Source: Microbulbifer okhotskensis
Lineage (GTDB): Bacteria; Pseudomonadota; Gammaproteobacteria; Pseudomonadales; Cellvibrionaceae
NCBI RefSeq assembly: GCF_023895975.1
Contig: NZ_JALBWM010000007.1
Span: forward strand, 24,001-88,000
Direction: 5' to 3'
DNA: 64,000 nt
This document shows, piece after piece, positions 39,773 through 48,895 of this stretch. Numbering within the stretch: the stretch's first letter is position 1; each line of letters starts with the position of its first letter. A program made the position numbers and the translations under genes. Below the pieces are notes generated by a model. The model had not been told where the DNA came from. It saw only the letters and a list, made by a program, of their open reading frames with translations, and made no database searches.

Positions 39773-40171
39773 ATTTAATCAACCACGAATACAACTTGCT
39801 ATTTCATAATATGTAAGGGTGTGCTGAAACGTCGACCTGTCCGCAGTTGTTTGATATTTAAGGATAAATGTTTATCAAAGAGGAGGAAGGTGATCGTTAA
39901 CAAAGGTTGGGAGTATGGAGCCAGATTGAATAGCTAGGTGCTATTACAATGGATTACATCAATTAAAATTCTATCGCTGACATAGGCATATTGGATTATA
40001 AGGTTTATTTTTTGCTAGAACTTTAATGGTGAAAAAATAGACAATTGATGTCTTTTGCTTCCCTCTGGCCTTTGGTCCCGCTTGTAAATTTTTTCTTGAT
40101 TTGAACCGGCGCATACACTCAACGTCGATTCTCTTGTAACCTAGCACTCTGATTTGATTGGTAGTTGATGT
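39773..40171. other. AT-rich intergenic region
   Basis: About 400 bases between the truncated glycosyltransferase and the secreted nuclease. It should contain promoters for both divergent genes. I saw no ORF, hairpin or repeat strong enough to report. Confidence 0.5.
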
Positions 40172-40723
40172 ATGAGTATTCGGTCAGTTTCAAGGCTTCT
40201 ATTAGGTGTATTTGCGTGTTCGTTTAGTGTTTCTGGATTGGCTGCGTCTTATGACAGGGCAGAGTGGCTGCCTAAATGGTCAGATCCCGACCGGGATTGC
40301 CAGGATACTCGTCACGAATTGTTGGTTCGCTACTCTCTTTCTCCGGTGACATTCACCCGGTCTAGTCATTGCAAAGTGGATACTGGGTTGTGGCTGGACC
40401 CTTATACGGGTGGTTTTTTTCTTAAGGCTTCAGATCTTGATGTAGAACACATCGTACCTCTGAAATGGGCCCACGACCATGGTGGGGCCAGTTGGACGCG
40501 CAAGCAAAAGCAGGGATTCGCAGAAGATAGTGAAAACTTGTGGCTGGTGGATGACGGTCGCAACCAGAGTAAGGGTCACAGGGGACCGGATAAGTGGATG
40601 CCTCCTTATATGCCAGTAAAACAGATTTACCTTAAGCGGTTTATGGCGATTGTTGAAAAGTACGGTTTACAGCTAAGTGATGAGGAGGTGCGCCACTACC
40701 AGTCATTGATGGTCGATGGTTGA
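40172..40723 (+). CDS. secreted HNH endonuclease (DUF1524-like)
   Basis: A 183-residue exported protein. The signal peptide runs to about residue 25 (VSGLAA before SYDRAEW). The nuclease core has DLDVEHIVPLKWAHDHGG, then FAEDSENLWLVDDGRNQSKG, the H-N-H pattern of a metal-dependent beta-beta-alpha nuclease. Such proteins degrade extracellular DNA for nutrients or competition. It lies 75 bases before a helicase gene on the same strand, but its export argues against a shared pathway. Confidence 0.88.
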   Translation: MSIRSVSRLLLGVFACSFSVSGLAASYDRAEWLPKWSDPDRDCQDTRHELLVRYSLSPVTFTRSSHCKVDTGLWLDPYTGGFFLKASDLDVEHIVPLKWAHDHGGASWTRKQKQGFAEDSENLWLVDDGRNQSKGHRGPDKWMPPYMPVKQIYLKRFMAIVEKYGLQLSDEEVRHYQSLMVDG

Positions 40724-40798
40724 TATTTACCGGGGGGGTATGACTGGATTGTAGCTTCCGCTAGAATTTTGTCGTTTCACGATAAATAGCAGGCTGTT

Positions 40799-43498
40799 AT
40801 GCAGCACCCCCCCAATCAATTAATCGAGTATTTTCGGCGCTGTTACCAGGCCGATAGTTACGACCTTTCGTTAAACAATATTTTAAATCTCAAGGTGAGT
40901 CGGCGCCTATTCTCTGAGGAGCAAGACTACTTGGGAGCAGGGCAGTTGCCGCGTATACCCTTGGCCGGTGCTGCTGGGGCGAAATTACTGGAACAAGCGG
41001 ATTCGCATAGAAAAGAGCGGCGATTAATTTACGGCTGCCTGTTCATATGTGGTAGTTACGCACACCAGGGCAGTCTGGCAGCAAAGCGTAAGCTCTGCGC
41101 GCCGCTGATCTACTTTCCGGCTAATGTGTATTATGAAGAAGAGCACTACGTGGAGATTAACCACGCAGATGCTCGGGTCAACCTACCGGTATTGCGACAG
41201 CTCCTAAAATCCGATGTGGAGTCCTCAACAACAGACGGTTTTCCAGCTCCGTCCTCAGCGATCACTTCGGCTGAACTGGGCGCTATTGGCCGCTGGTTGG
41301 GTCAGTTTACGATACTGGAAAATATTGAAGAGTTGGGGCGCTGGCCTAAGTTGGAAGCGCAAGCTGTAGTCGAGCAGTCTGTAAAGTCCTCAGGGCTATC
41401 CTTGGTATCTGCAAGTGCGGTTGTTCTTGCAGATCGATCCAGGGGGGCTAGAGGGGTGCTGCATGAGCTGCAGCTGTTGACCCAGGAAGTAAATCTGTCA
41501 GCCCCCCTGCGACAATTATTGGGAGGGCGAACGGATACGGTTTGGGAAAGCGTCAGTGAGCCCGAAATGTTGCCGGGCTTACTGAGTGCTGTTCAAGAGC
41601 GGGCCCTGAAGAATGCTGCCCGCTATCCCTTGAGCCTTGTGTCGGGCCCGCCCGGCACAGGTAAAAGCTTTACCATTGCGGCAATGGTCATTGACCGGAT
41701 ACTTCACGGTGAGAGTGTGCTGGTGGTATCAAAAACATCGCAGGCATTGGAGGTAGTGCGAGATAAGTTGCGGGTTGACTACGGTCTCACCCAGGGTTGC
41801 CTGCATGCTGAAGAGAGAGGGTTTGCGCAGAGTTTGAAAGCCCGCCTTAACTCTCTTCTAAAGGAGGGGGTTGAGGTGCGAGCGGAAACTCCCTCTCAGG
41901 CAAAGCGGGCAGTTAAGCGCGCTTATATTCAATTACAGCGGCTAGAGGTTCGCTTTTCCAGAGCACTGCGTCTGGCTCGTTTTGTGGGCGCTGGCCGATT
42001 GGCGCAATGGATAGTTCATTATGGAGCAGCGCTATTGGGTAGCCGGCTCAATGTTAGAAGTCTCTGGGATTTTCAGGAGCAGATCGATAGCTGCCGGCGT
42101 CGTTTTGAAAAGCTGGCAGCGCTCTACCTCAATACATACCGCCAGGAAAAACTACGCATTTTATTGGAAGAGGAGAGAGGTACGCTAGCTAGCTTCCTTC
42201 AGGCGCTTCGGTCGCGGAGTTCAAAAGTTCAGGCTGAGCGCTTTGCCCAGACAGATATGCGGGTGGTGTTACAGGCTTTCCCTATCTGGCTTGTCGAGGC
42301 TGATGAGCTGAATGAGGTGATGCCACTACTGCCCACACTGTTTGATGTGGTGATATTTGATGAGGCAACTCAGTGCGATGTCTCTAGTGCACTTCCGGCG
42401 CTATTCCGCGCGCAACGTGCGGTCATAGTCGGCGATGGTAAACAGTTGCGGCATGTTTCCTTTTTGTCTGGTAAACGACAGTTGGGTATCTGGCAGGGGG
42501 TCATGGGTGAGCCTGATTTACCGGCAGGCCTGAGCTATAGGGAGCAGTCACTTTTAGATCTGGCTTCCGATGTTATACCGACCCAGAAAGCGGTGGTGAT
42601 GCTCGATGAGCATTACCGAAGTGCCCCTGAGTTGATTGCATTCAGTAATCACGCATTTTATGCCGACCGCTTAAAAATAATGCAGGCAAGGCCAGTACCT
42701 TTGTCGGAGTCAGCACTGGAGTTTCACCCGCTATGCGGTAGGCGCGGCAAAAATGGCAGAAACCGGGCAGAGAAGGATTGGGTTATTAAGCAGTTGGGCA
42801 GGCATTTTGACCGCTACGCCTCCGCTTTAATAAAGCCTTCCGTCGGTGTTTTATCACCTTATCGGGACCAGGTGGAGTATCTGGAGGTCGAGATAACTAA
42901 GGCATTTGCACTTAAGCAGTTACAGGTTTTCTCTGTGCGTGTGGCCACGCCTTATGGTTTTCAGGGGGAAGAGCGGGATTTAATGCTGATTTCCTTGGTT
43001 GTAGATAGTCAGTCGTTGCGTGCAGCCAGTTACCTGAATCGTGCGGATATGTTTAATGTTGCTATTACGAGGGCGAAAGAAAGGCAATTGGTGGCGCTGT
43101 CTATTGACCCAGAAGCTCTGGCTCCCGATCACCTTCTTCGTCGGTATGTCAATTACACCCACTTAGCACCTAGCCTCAGAGGAGGGGAGGCGTTTGTGTG
43201 CAGCTTTTCGCGTGAAGTTAGCCGGGTACTGAGTGATGAAGGAATTCCCCATTGGATAGGCTTCCCTGTAGCTGGGCAGAGAGTGGATGTGGTGTGTGAG
43301 GTACGAGGAAGGTTTCTAGGGGTCGATTTGATCGGTTTTCCTGGCGACTATGAGTCACATTATAGTAACCGGGTCTACAAGGCTTTGTACCGGGCAGGAA
43401 TCCCTGTGTTACCCCTGCCATATATCAATTGGCTGAGGGATAGGGAGGCTTGCGTGGCACAGTTGCTCGCCGCCCTTCATGGAGAGGGCGGGCGCTGA
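40799..43498 (+). CDS. UPF1-like superfamily 1 helicase with nuclease-like tail
   Basis: An 899-residue protein. Walker A is GPPGTGKSFT near residue 282 and motif II is VVIFDEATQCD near residue 517, then VGDGKQLRHVSF (motif III). Motif VI-like FNVAITRAKERQ lies near residue 755. The insert between motifs I and II (~300-510) is helical. The last ~110 residues, starting FSREVSRVLSDEGIPHWIGF with GQRVDVVCEVRGRFLGVDL, resemble a restriction-endonuclease (DUF559/Vsr-type) fold with a D-x(n)-E/D pattern but no clear catalytic Lys. RNA or DNA remodelling, repair or defence are all possible. Confidence 0.8.
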   Translation: MQHPPNQLIEYFRRCYQADSYDLSLNNILNLKVSRRLFSEEQDYLGAGQLPRIPLAGAAGAKLLEQADSHRKERRLIYGCLFICGSYAHQGSLAAKRKLCAPLIYFPANVYYEEEHYVEINHADARVNLPVLRQLLKSDVESSTTDGFPAPSSAITSAELGAIGRWLGQFTILENIEELGRWPKLEAQAVVEQSVKSSGLSLVSASAVVLADRSRGARGVLHELQLLTQEVNLSAPLRQLLGGRTDTVWESVSEPEMLPGLLSAVQERALKNAARYPLSLVSGPPGTGKSFTIAAMVIDRILHGESVLVVSKTSQALEVVRDKLRVDYGLTQGCLHAEERGFAQSLKARLNSLLKEGVEVRAETPSQAKRAVKRAYIQLQRLEVRFSRALRLARFVGAGRLAQWIVHYGAALLGSRLNVRSLWDFQEQIDSCRRRFEKLAALYLNTYRQEKLRILLEEERGTLASFLQALRSRSSKVQAERFAQTDMRVVLQAFPIWLVEADELNEVMPLLPTLFDVVIFDEATQCDVSSALPALFRAQRAVIVGDGKQLRHVSFLSGKRQLGIWQGVMGEPDLPAGLSYREQSLLDLASDVIPTQKAVVMLDEHYRSAPELIAFSNHAFYADRLKIMQARPVPLSESALEFHPLCGRRGKNGRNRAEKDWVIKQLGRHFDRYASALIKPSVGVLSPYRDQVEYLEVEITKAFALKQLQVFSVRVATPYGFQGEERDLMLISLVVDSQSLRAASYLNRADMFNVAITRAKERQLVALSIDPEALAPDHLLRRYVNYTHLAPSLRGGEAFVCSFSREVSRVLSDEGIPHWIGFPVAGQRVDVVCEVRGRFLGVDLIGFPGDYESHYSNRVYKALYRAGIPVLPLPYINWLRDREACVAQLLAALHGEGGR

Positions 43499-43655
43499 CT
43501 GGTGGTGTTTGTAGATGAATGAGTCCGGCAGTTTCTGATTTAGACGGGTGAGCGCTTAAATATTACCGGGAGTTCTTCGGTGGGCCCGAAATGAAAGTTG
43601 CGCCGGAGCTGCTAATCTTTCAGGAAGCTTTGAACAAAGTCCCGAGAGTGCGCCT

Positions 43656-43958
43656 ATGAAATCCCGGTTGCTGAATTTCTTTATTTGGCTGGTTGTGCTT
43701 GCTGCTGCACAGGTCACTTTGGCTGATGCCCAGCAGGTGCAGGGGTTGCGCAGCCCCACTTTGAGCTTCTGTCAGGCGCGTTTTTATGAGGAAGATGAAG
43801 GGCGCCTTTACTGCAACTGGGCGGTCAATTTTAGATATGCCTGCTTTGTGTGGTGGCCAACCAATAAAGTGATTCCTGCAGGTGCGAAACTGTCAGAGCC
43901 CGAAGTGGTTGGCAAATGTGGTAACGGTGAGCCTGTGGTCAAACTGCAACACTACTAG
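43656..43958 (+). CDS. small secreted protein, function unknown
   Basis: A 100-residue protein with a clear signal peptide (FFIWLVVLAAAQVTLADA) and a mature part of ~75 residues holding four cysteines (FCQA, YCNW, YACF, GKCG), which could form two disulfides in the periplasm. I recognise no family. The upstream region from 43560 may belong to its leader. Confidence 0.55.
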   Translation: MKSRLLNFFIWLVVLAAAQVTLADAQQVQGLRSPTLSFCQARFYEEDEGRLYCNWAVNFRYACFVWWPTNKVIPAGAKLSEPEVVGKCGNGEPVVKLQHY

Positions 43959-44105
43959 GGCGCTTGGTGCAGAAGTGCGGCTGACTTTCAGCGTTATCGA
44001 TTCACTTTTAATGATGTGAACTGGCTTTGGCCTGGAACTTTTACTCAAGCCCAGTCGTGCAACCAAAGTGTGATGGCGTGTACTGGTGTCTGGGGGACCG
44101 GCGTG

Positions 44106-44420
44106 TTAGTTTTTCGTCTGGTCGGCATAGAGTCCTCGATCTTGCAGCTCGCGGGCCTGCTTGAGGATTTCAAGCATGGCGCTGTCCTCAGCTGACATGG
44201 CATCGATGATGGCCGCCAGCAGATCTGCTGAAAACATGCATTTGCTCACTTTGCTACGCAGGTTTTCCGGCGTCATTGAAATTCCTCTCTCGGCCAGTGC
44301 TTGGGCGAGATCCCCATACCGCATGCCTTTTAGCGCCATCGATGCGCGTACATAACGGGCTATGGCCTTTTTGTAGGGGGTCAGTGCTTGCTGATTGCTC
44401 AGGCTTTGCGTGTGGTCCAT
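44106..44420 (-). CDS. DUF6471-family protein
   Basis: A 104-residue helical protein. The region AIARYVRASMALKGMRYGDL to LLAAIIDAMSAEDS matches the DUF6471 pattern, which looks like a helix-turn-helix (GDLAQALAERGISMTPENLRSKV). It could be a small DNA-binding protein, but no function is known for the family. The ATG has GGAG about ten bases upstream. It is divergent from the PspA operon and could regulate it; that is only a hypothesis. Confidence 0.75.
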   Translation of the reverse strand: MDHTQSLSNQQALTPYKKAIARYVRASMALKGMRYGDLAQALAERGISMTPENLRSKVSKCMFSADLLAAIIDAMSAEDSAMLEILKQARELQDRGLYADQTKN

Positions 44421-44569
44421 GGGCTCTACTCCGTCCTATTTCATTATCACCAATGTGGTAAATATTATCTTTATGTGTATTATTTGCAACATTAGTTTGT
44501 AATAAGTTATTGACCGCAGATTTTTTGGTGCTATATTTGTGACCAATATTCCACAGAGAGGGAGTTGAA

Positions 44570-44974
44570 ATGACCTGGAACAATGAGAACCTGCGCCAAT
44601 TGGCGGAAAACCATACTGGATGGGTGGTGGAGTCTGAGGGGGATTGCCTCAGCATTTCCAACGATGAAGGCGTCGATGCATTTGTTTACGTTGGCGAGAA
44701 GCAGATCGTGGTAGAGAGTATCCTGTTTCCTGTAAGCCAGGTAGATGATGTGGCAGCACTGAATGAAATGGTTCTGCAAACGCATCAGCTGGTGCCGCTG
44801 ACGGCCATTGCGATCAAAAATATTGGTGGTGAAAATTACTATGTCGCTTTCGGTGCTCTTTCAGTATCCAGTAAGGACGAAGTTGTAATCGAGGAAGTTG
44901 AAACCCTGTTTTCCAATGTAGGGGATTTCCTGGATTTGTATGCCGATCATTTTGAAACGGAGGGTGTAGCATGA
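44570..44974 (+). CDS. yjfI: DUF2170 protein (YjfI-like)
   Basis: A 134-residue soluble protein, first gene of the operon, with the DUF2170 pattern from TGWVVESEGDCLSISNDEG to YVAFGALSVSSKDEVVIEEV. In E. coli yjfI precedes yjfJ (pspA-like) in the same way. Function unknown; it is always found next to PspA-type genes as I recall. GGGAG is eight bases upstream. The stop overlaps the PspA start by four bases (ATGA), so translation is coupled. Confidence 0.85.
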   Translation: MTWNNENLRQLAENHTGWVVESEGDCLSISNDEGVDAFVYVGEKQIVVESILFPVSQVDDVAALNEMVLQTHQLVPLTAIAIKNIGGENYYVAFGALSVSSKDEVVIEEVETLFSNVGDFLDLYADHFETEGVA

Positions 44975-45666
44975 GCCTAAGAAGAATTTGGACTGCCTTA
45001 AAAGGCGCGGTAAACGAAGGTAGTGAAGCAGTAGCGGACAGCCAGTCAATACGTATTCTTGACCAAGAGTTACGCGAGGCAAAGGCAGAATTGAAAGCTT
45101 GCGATGAAAATCTGACTAAAATCATGGCTAAGCGCAAACTTGTTGAAAGCAAGGTTCAGGCGCTGAAAGCCGATGTTGAGACGTACAGTACTCACGCCAT
45201 CAATGCGAGTGAAAAGGGCGATAATGCGCTTGCTCTCGAATGTGCCGAGCGCGTTACGGAGCTGGAAACCCAGCTTGAGACTGAACGCAGCATTCTGGAT
45301 GGCTTCCTGAACTCAGAGACTACCCTCAAGGGTAATATCACTCAGGCCAAGACCAATGTGCGCCGTATGGAGCAACAGATCGACCAGATTAAGGCCACCG
45401 AGTCTGTGCAGAAGGCGCAGGTAGCTGTCTCCTCCCGTCATATGGGCGCCAACAGCAAAATCAAAACAGCGTTGGACAGTCTGGACAGGATCAAAAATAA
45501 ACAAGAGCAGCGTGCTGCAGAGCTTGAGGCAGCTGAAGAGCTGGCCTCCGAAGAAACGGACAGTAGTCTCGATGCCAAGCTGAAAGCGGCGGGTATCAAG
45601 CCCGGCGGTGAAGTGAGTGGTAATGACAAATTGGCTCAACTGTTAGCGGGCCGCGAAAAGGCTTAA
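44971..45666 (+). CDS. yjfJ: PspA/IM30-family protein (YjfJ-like)
   Basis: A 231-residue coiled-coil protein. Long helical stretches (~25-190, e.g. SIRILDQELREAKAELKACD) match PspA/Vipp1 proteins, which form rings on the inner membrane and limit proton leakage under membrane stress. The start overlaps the DUF2170 gene by four bases and the channel gene begins seven bases after its stop. No pspF, pspB or pspC is present, so this paralogue is probably controlled differently from the classical Psp system. Confidence 0.9.
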   Translation: MSLRRIWTALKGAVNEGSEAVADSQSIRILDQELREAKAELKACDENLTKIMAKRKLVESKVQALKADVETYSTHAINASEKGDNALALECAERVTELETQLETERSILDGFLNSETTLKGNITQAKTNVRRMEQQIDQIKATESVQKAQVAVSSRHMGANSKIKTALDSLDRIKNKQEQRAAELEAAEELASEETDSSLDAKLKAAGIKPGGEVSGNDKLAQLLAGREKA

Positions 45667-45673
45667 TACAGTG

Positions 45674-46741
45674 ATGCTATATCGAATGCGGCGCCTTCTG
45701 GCGTCGCTTTTCATTCGGGCTAATGTAGCGACCATCCTCATAGCACTGACTGTCTATGTACTCAGCTCCTATGGGTTTCTGAGAGCTGCCGGTGAAGCCG
45801 ATATTGTCGCAGGTGAAAATTTCTTTTATTGGTTGGTAGTTACTGCTTCGACCGTAGGTTATGGAGATTTTTCTCCTGTAACTCCCCAGGGTAAAGTGAT
45901 CGTCGCCGCTTGGGTTATCCCCGTTGGTCTCAGTTTGTTTGCAATGGTGATTACTAAAGCTGGCTTTGCGATTTCAGAATTTGTACATCGCGGTAAGAAG
46001 GGCTTGCGTATGACCAACCATATCGATCATACCGTTATCATTGGCTGGAACGGTACGAGAACGCTTCGCCTCATTGAGCTGCTGCTCTCTAAGACGAATG
46101 GAAGTGCGGCAGAGATTGTTCTCTGTGTTGAAGCTGACATTGAAAACCCGATGCCGGGTAAAATTGATTTTGTTCGGGTGGAATCATTTTCTCATACCGA
46201 GAGTATGCAGCGGGCTGGGCTTGCTAATGCGGCTCGAATTATCATTGATAATCCTCTTGATGATGTAACTCTTACCACGGCTTTATTTTGCGATAGGCTC
46301 AGCCCGAACAGCCATAAAACGGCTTATTTTCAGGACGAAAATGTCGGCGATCTATTGCGTGCTCACTGTCCAAATATCGAATGTATCCCATCAGTTGCCG
46401 TGGAAATGCTGGCAAAATCTTCGCTTGATCCTGGTTCGGCACGCCTGCATCGACAATTGCTCGATAGCACCTATGGGATGACACAGTACAGTGTTGAATA
46501 CCGAGGTGAGGCGCCGCTTCCGGTGGGTGAGTTGTTCGATCACTTTAAGCGGGAACTTTCAGCCACTTTAATAGCGGTGCGCCGAAAGGGTGTAGTGAAA
46601 ATTGATGTAAACCCCGGATTGACAGATCAGGTTTCCCAAGGTGATATGCTGTACTACATTTCTGCGAACCGGCTGGATGGAAAAGCTTGTTTCGATATCA
46701 AGAGTAACGAAGAAGGTGTTGGTACATGTTTACCAAACTGA
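45674..46741 (+). CDS. two-TM potassium channel with RCK domain
   Basis: A 355-residue ion channel. Two membrane helices flank the selectivity filter TASTVGYGDFSPVTPQGK near residue 63, the K+ filter TVGYGD. The C-terminal half is an RCK/TrkA-N Rossmann domain (HTVIIGWNGTRTLRLIELLL) followed by a smaller gating lobe. Such channels release K+ in response to ligand or redox signals. It sits between pspA and DUF2491 with overlaps, so it belongs to the operon; E. coli yjf genes lack it. GTG 45671 is the alternative start. Confidence 0.9.
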   Translation: MLYRMRRLLASLFIRANVATILIALTVYVLSSYGFLRAAGEADIVAGENFFYWLVVTASTVGYGDFSPVTPQGKVIVAAWVIPVGLSLFAMVITKAGFAISEFVHRGKKGLRMTNHIDHTVIIGWNGTRTLRLIELLLSKTNGSAAEIVLCVEADIENPMPGKIDFVRVESFSHTESMQRAGLANAARIIIDNPLDDVTLTTALFCDRLSPNSHKTAYFQDENVGDLLRAHCPNIECIPSVAVEMLAKSSLDPGSARLHRQLLDSTYGMTQYSVEYRGEAPLPVGELFDHFKRELSATLIAVRRKGVVKIDVNPGLTDQVSQGDMLYYISANRLDGKACFDIKSNEEGVGTCLPN

Positions 46742-47379
46742 TAAATAAAATAAAGGGAAAGGATACTCCAGCAGTCAAAACGCCGGAAATCATGGGCCTA
46801 AGACTCGGAGCAAGTTTTGAACTGGATCCTTTGGCCATTCGCTTAATTCTGGATGAGTTGACCATAGAATCCTGTTCGCCTACTCAAATCATCAAGGCGG
46901 CCGGAGTCGTTGAGTTGGATGGTACCTGGATCTATCGCTTTTATACGGATGATGATGCCTGGCTGCAGGTCATTGCCGAAGGCGGACAGCGGGATGAGCA
47001 CGTAGTCGATGTTAAGCTATTTCATTTCTACGATACTTTGGACATTGGCTCAGAACAGGCTTGGAAAAAACTGTTGGAGAGCGAAATGGGTACGTCTAGT
47101 TATCAATTACAGGATCGCTCATATAGCCGAGTCTGGACTGCAGCGGGGGATTATCACAACCCTGTACATATGGCAGAAAAAACATATGATGAAGAGGGTG
47201 ATTACTCGCTAACAGATCAATTCACCATGCTTTTTGAGCGCGAGTTATCTGACCAACAAACGGAATCCCTTTTTCTTTCGGCTGAAGAAAAAGAAGAGGA
47301 TGCAGGCTATTTGAGCCGCAGTCTGGTGATTAGTACCGGTATTACTTTGACCCCTTCACAATTGACAATACATGGATAA
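46726..47379 (+). CDS. yjfK: DUF2491 protein (YjfK-like)
   Basis: A 217-residue soluble protein that matches DUF2491 (GLRLGASFELDPLAIRLIL, then WLQVIAEGGQRDEHVVDVKL and YDEEGDYSLTDQFTMLFERE). It starts 16 bases inside the channel gene, so translation is coupled. The function is unknown; relatives of E. coli YjfK always occur with PspA- and DUF350-type genes. The DUF350 protein follows after 14 bases with AAGGAG. Confidence 0.87.
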   Translation: MFTKLINKIKGKDTPAVKTPEIMGLRLGASFELDPLAIRLILDELTIESCSPTQIIKAAGVVELDGTWIYRFYTDDDAWLQVIAEGGQRDEHVVDVKLFHFYDTLDIGSEQAWKKLLESEMGTSSYQLQDRSYSRVWTAAGDYHNPVHMAEKTYDEEGDYSLTDQFTMLFERELSDQQTESLFLSAEEKEEDAGYLSRSLVISTGITLTPSQLTIHG

Positions 47380-47393
47380 TAAGGAGATTTTTA

Positions 47394-47810
47394 ATGGACC
47401 AGCCTTATGATTTACTGACTGGTATCTTACATTTTTCGGCCTATTTTGGTCTGTCACTGGTATTTTTGATTGCGTTTAAATTCTTGTACGCCCTGGTGAC
47501 TCCACACGATGAGTGGAAGTTGATCCGTGAAGATAAAAATGCAGCGGCAGCCATAGGTTTTGGCGGTGCGGTCTTGGGTTTTGCGATTGCCGTTGGCGGT
47601 GCAGCCAGTAACTCTGTATCCATTATTGATTTTGCGACTTGGGCTCTGGTTGCTCTGATTGCCCAGTTGATTGCCTTCGCTATTATTCGCTTTGGGTTTA
47701 TGCCACGTATTGTTGAGCGTATTGAGGATGGGGAAATAAGCGCAGGTATTATGTTGGCCGCAACAACGATAGCTGTTGGTGTGCTGAATGCCGCTTGCAT
47801 GAGCTACTAA
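47394..47810 (+). CDS. yjfL: DUF350 membrane protein (YjfL-like)
   Basis: A 138-residue inner-membrane protein with about four membrane helices: residues ~10-33, ~50-70 (AAAAIGFGGAVLGFAIAVGG), ~80-100 and ~115-137. The two halves are similar, as in DUF350 proteins. The function is unknown; small helical proteins of this type may form channels or anchor partner proteins. AAGGAG stands just upstream of ATG 47394. Confidence 0.9.
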   Translation: MDQPYDLLTGILHFSAYFGLSLVFLIAFKFLYALVTPHDEWKLIREDKNAAAAIGFGGAVLGFAIAVGGAASNSVSIIDFATWALVALIAQLIAFAIIRFGFMPRIVERIEDGEISAGIMLAATTIAVGVLNAACMSY

Positions 47811-47822
47811 ATAGGGGTGGTC

Positions 47823-48437
47823 ATGAAACGTAGCAAAAATATTGACCTGGCACGGATGCGCAAGAGAGTGGGGGCGAATTTCCTGTTACGCCCTCTAGCC
47901 CTTGGTGTGGCAGCAGCCTTGGTGGGTTGTTCCTCTGATGAGGAAGTGAAAGTTGTCTCTTCAGTCGATGATTGTGTGACGAAAACCCAGCTGGATAAGG
48001 CTCAGTGTGAGGCCGCGTATCAGCGCGCACTGGACGAGGCTGAGCGCACTGGGCCAAAGTATTCCCGTGCGGCTCAGTGTGAGGCAGAGTTTGGTTCTTG
48101 CCATCAGTCCAGCGGTGGCTTCTGGATGCCACTGATGACGGGCTTTATGGTTGCCTCCATGCTCAATGACAGAGACCGGGGCTATTACTCTTCGGGCTAC
48201 AATCCGGTCTACCGCTATTCCGGCTCTCGCTACCGCGACAGATTGATGACTGCCGATGGTCAGGTAATCGGAAATTATGGCCGCTCCTCCTATAAGGTGG
48301 GCAAGAGTGCCATGGAGCCAAAACCCAAAGTGACGAAAACGGTTTCCCGCGGAGGATTTGGAGCGGTGGCTTCGGCTAAGTCCAATTGGGGCGGCGGTCG
48401 CTCCAGCAGCGGTAGTTCTCGCAGTTGGGGAGGTTGA
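47823..48437 (+). CDS. yjfM: DUF1190 lipoprotein (YjfM/YgiB-like)
   Basis: A 204-residue exported protein. A basic N-terminus (MKRSKNIDLARMRKRVG) leads to a hydrophobic stretch ending in LVGC, a likely lipobox. The DUF1190 region has paired cysteines (DDCVTKTQ, KAQCEAAYQ, SRAAQCEAEFGSC) and a GFWMPLMTGFMV segment. The C-terminal ~40 residues are rich in Gly, Ser and Trp. ATG 47823 has AGGGG at 47813-47817. YgiB-type proteins sit beside ATP-grasp YgiC/YjfC in E. coli, as here. Confidence 0.85.
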   Translation: MKRSKNIDLARMRKRVGANFLLRPLALGVAAALVGCSSDEEVKVVSSVDDCVTKTQLDKAQCEAAYQRALDEAERTGPKYSRAAQCEAEFGSCHQSSGGFWMPLMTGFMVASMLNDRDRGYYSSGYNPVYRYSGSRYRDRLMTADGQVIGNYGRSSYKVGKSAMEPKPKVTKTVSRGGFGAVASAKSNWGGGRSSSGSSRSWGG

Positions 48438-48895
48438 TCCAATTTGATGTACTGATGACGAGTCTCCAATTGGAAGGCTTAAGTTTGGCAATCTTGAATT
48501 AAGACTGCTGCCACTTTCCTCTGTAATAGTCGACAGCACAAAAATAGAGAGTGGCCGTCCAATGATGCTTGGGCTGCTCTCTTGCCTCCCACAGCCTCAT
48601 TTAGATAGCCATCGGCATTTGCCACTGTATGTCAGTTACGGTCAATATGACGGTAATCCGTTATACAAAAAACTCAGTGCAGAAAACAGCTAATTATCAA
48701 AGAGAAAAGTTATATCTGACTGGGCTTGATGTTCAGTCTTAAAATGCGCTTGTTTGTTACGATACATCTCAGAATTATTCTGATTGATTCCGTGGTGATC
48801 GCTCAGAGATTGATGTTACTCAAGCTAGTCGCCCAGACATGTGGGTGTCAGATACAGTTAATAATAGCGAGTCAAGTGGTAGGGGAGACTGATCG
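48438..48895. other. 458-base gap inside the yjf-like cluster
   Basis: The gap separates the DUF1190 gene from the ATP-grasp gene. A 43-codon frame (48562-48693, MMLGLLSCLPQPHLDSHRHL...) has no clear ribosome site and looks like a remnant. No terminator with a good T-tract was found, so read-through from the operon is possible. AGGGGAG before 48896 marks the ATP-grasp start. Confidence 0.45.

Noticed and set aside
44421..44569. sigma-54 promoter before the PspA-type operon
   Set aside because: Classical psp operons use sigma-54, but no GG-N10-GC pattern was found here.
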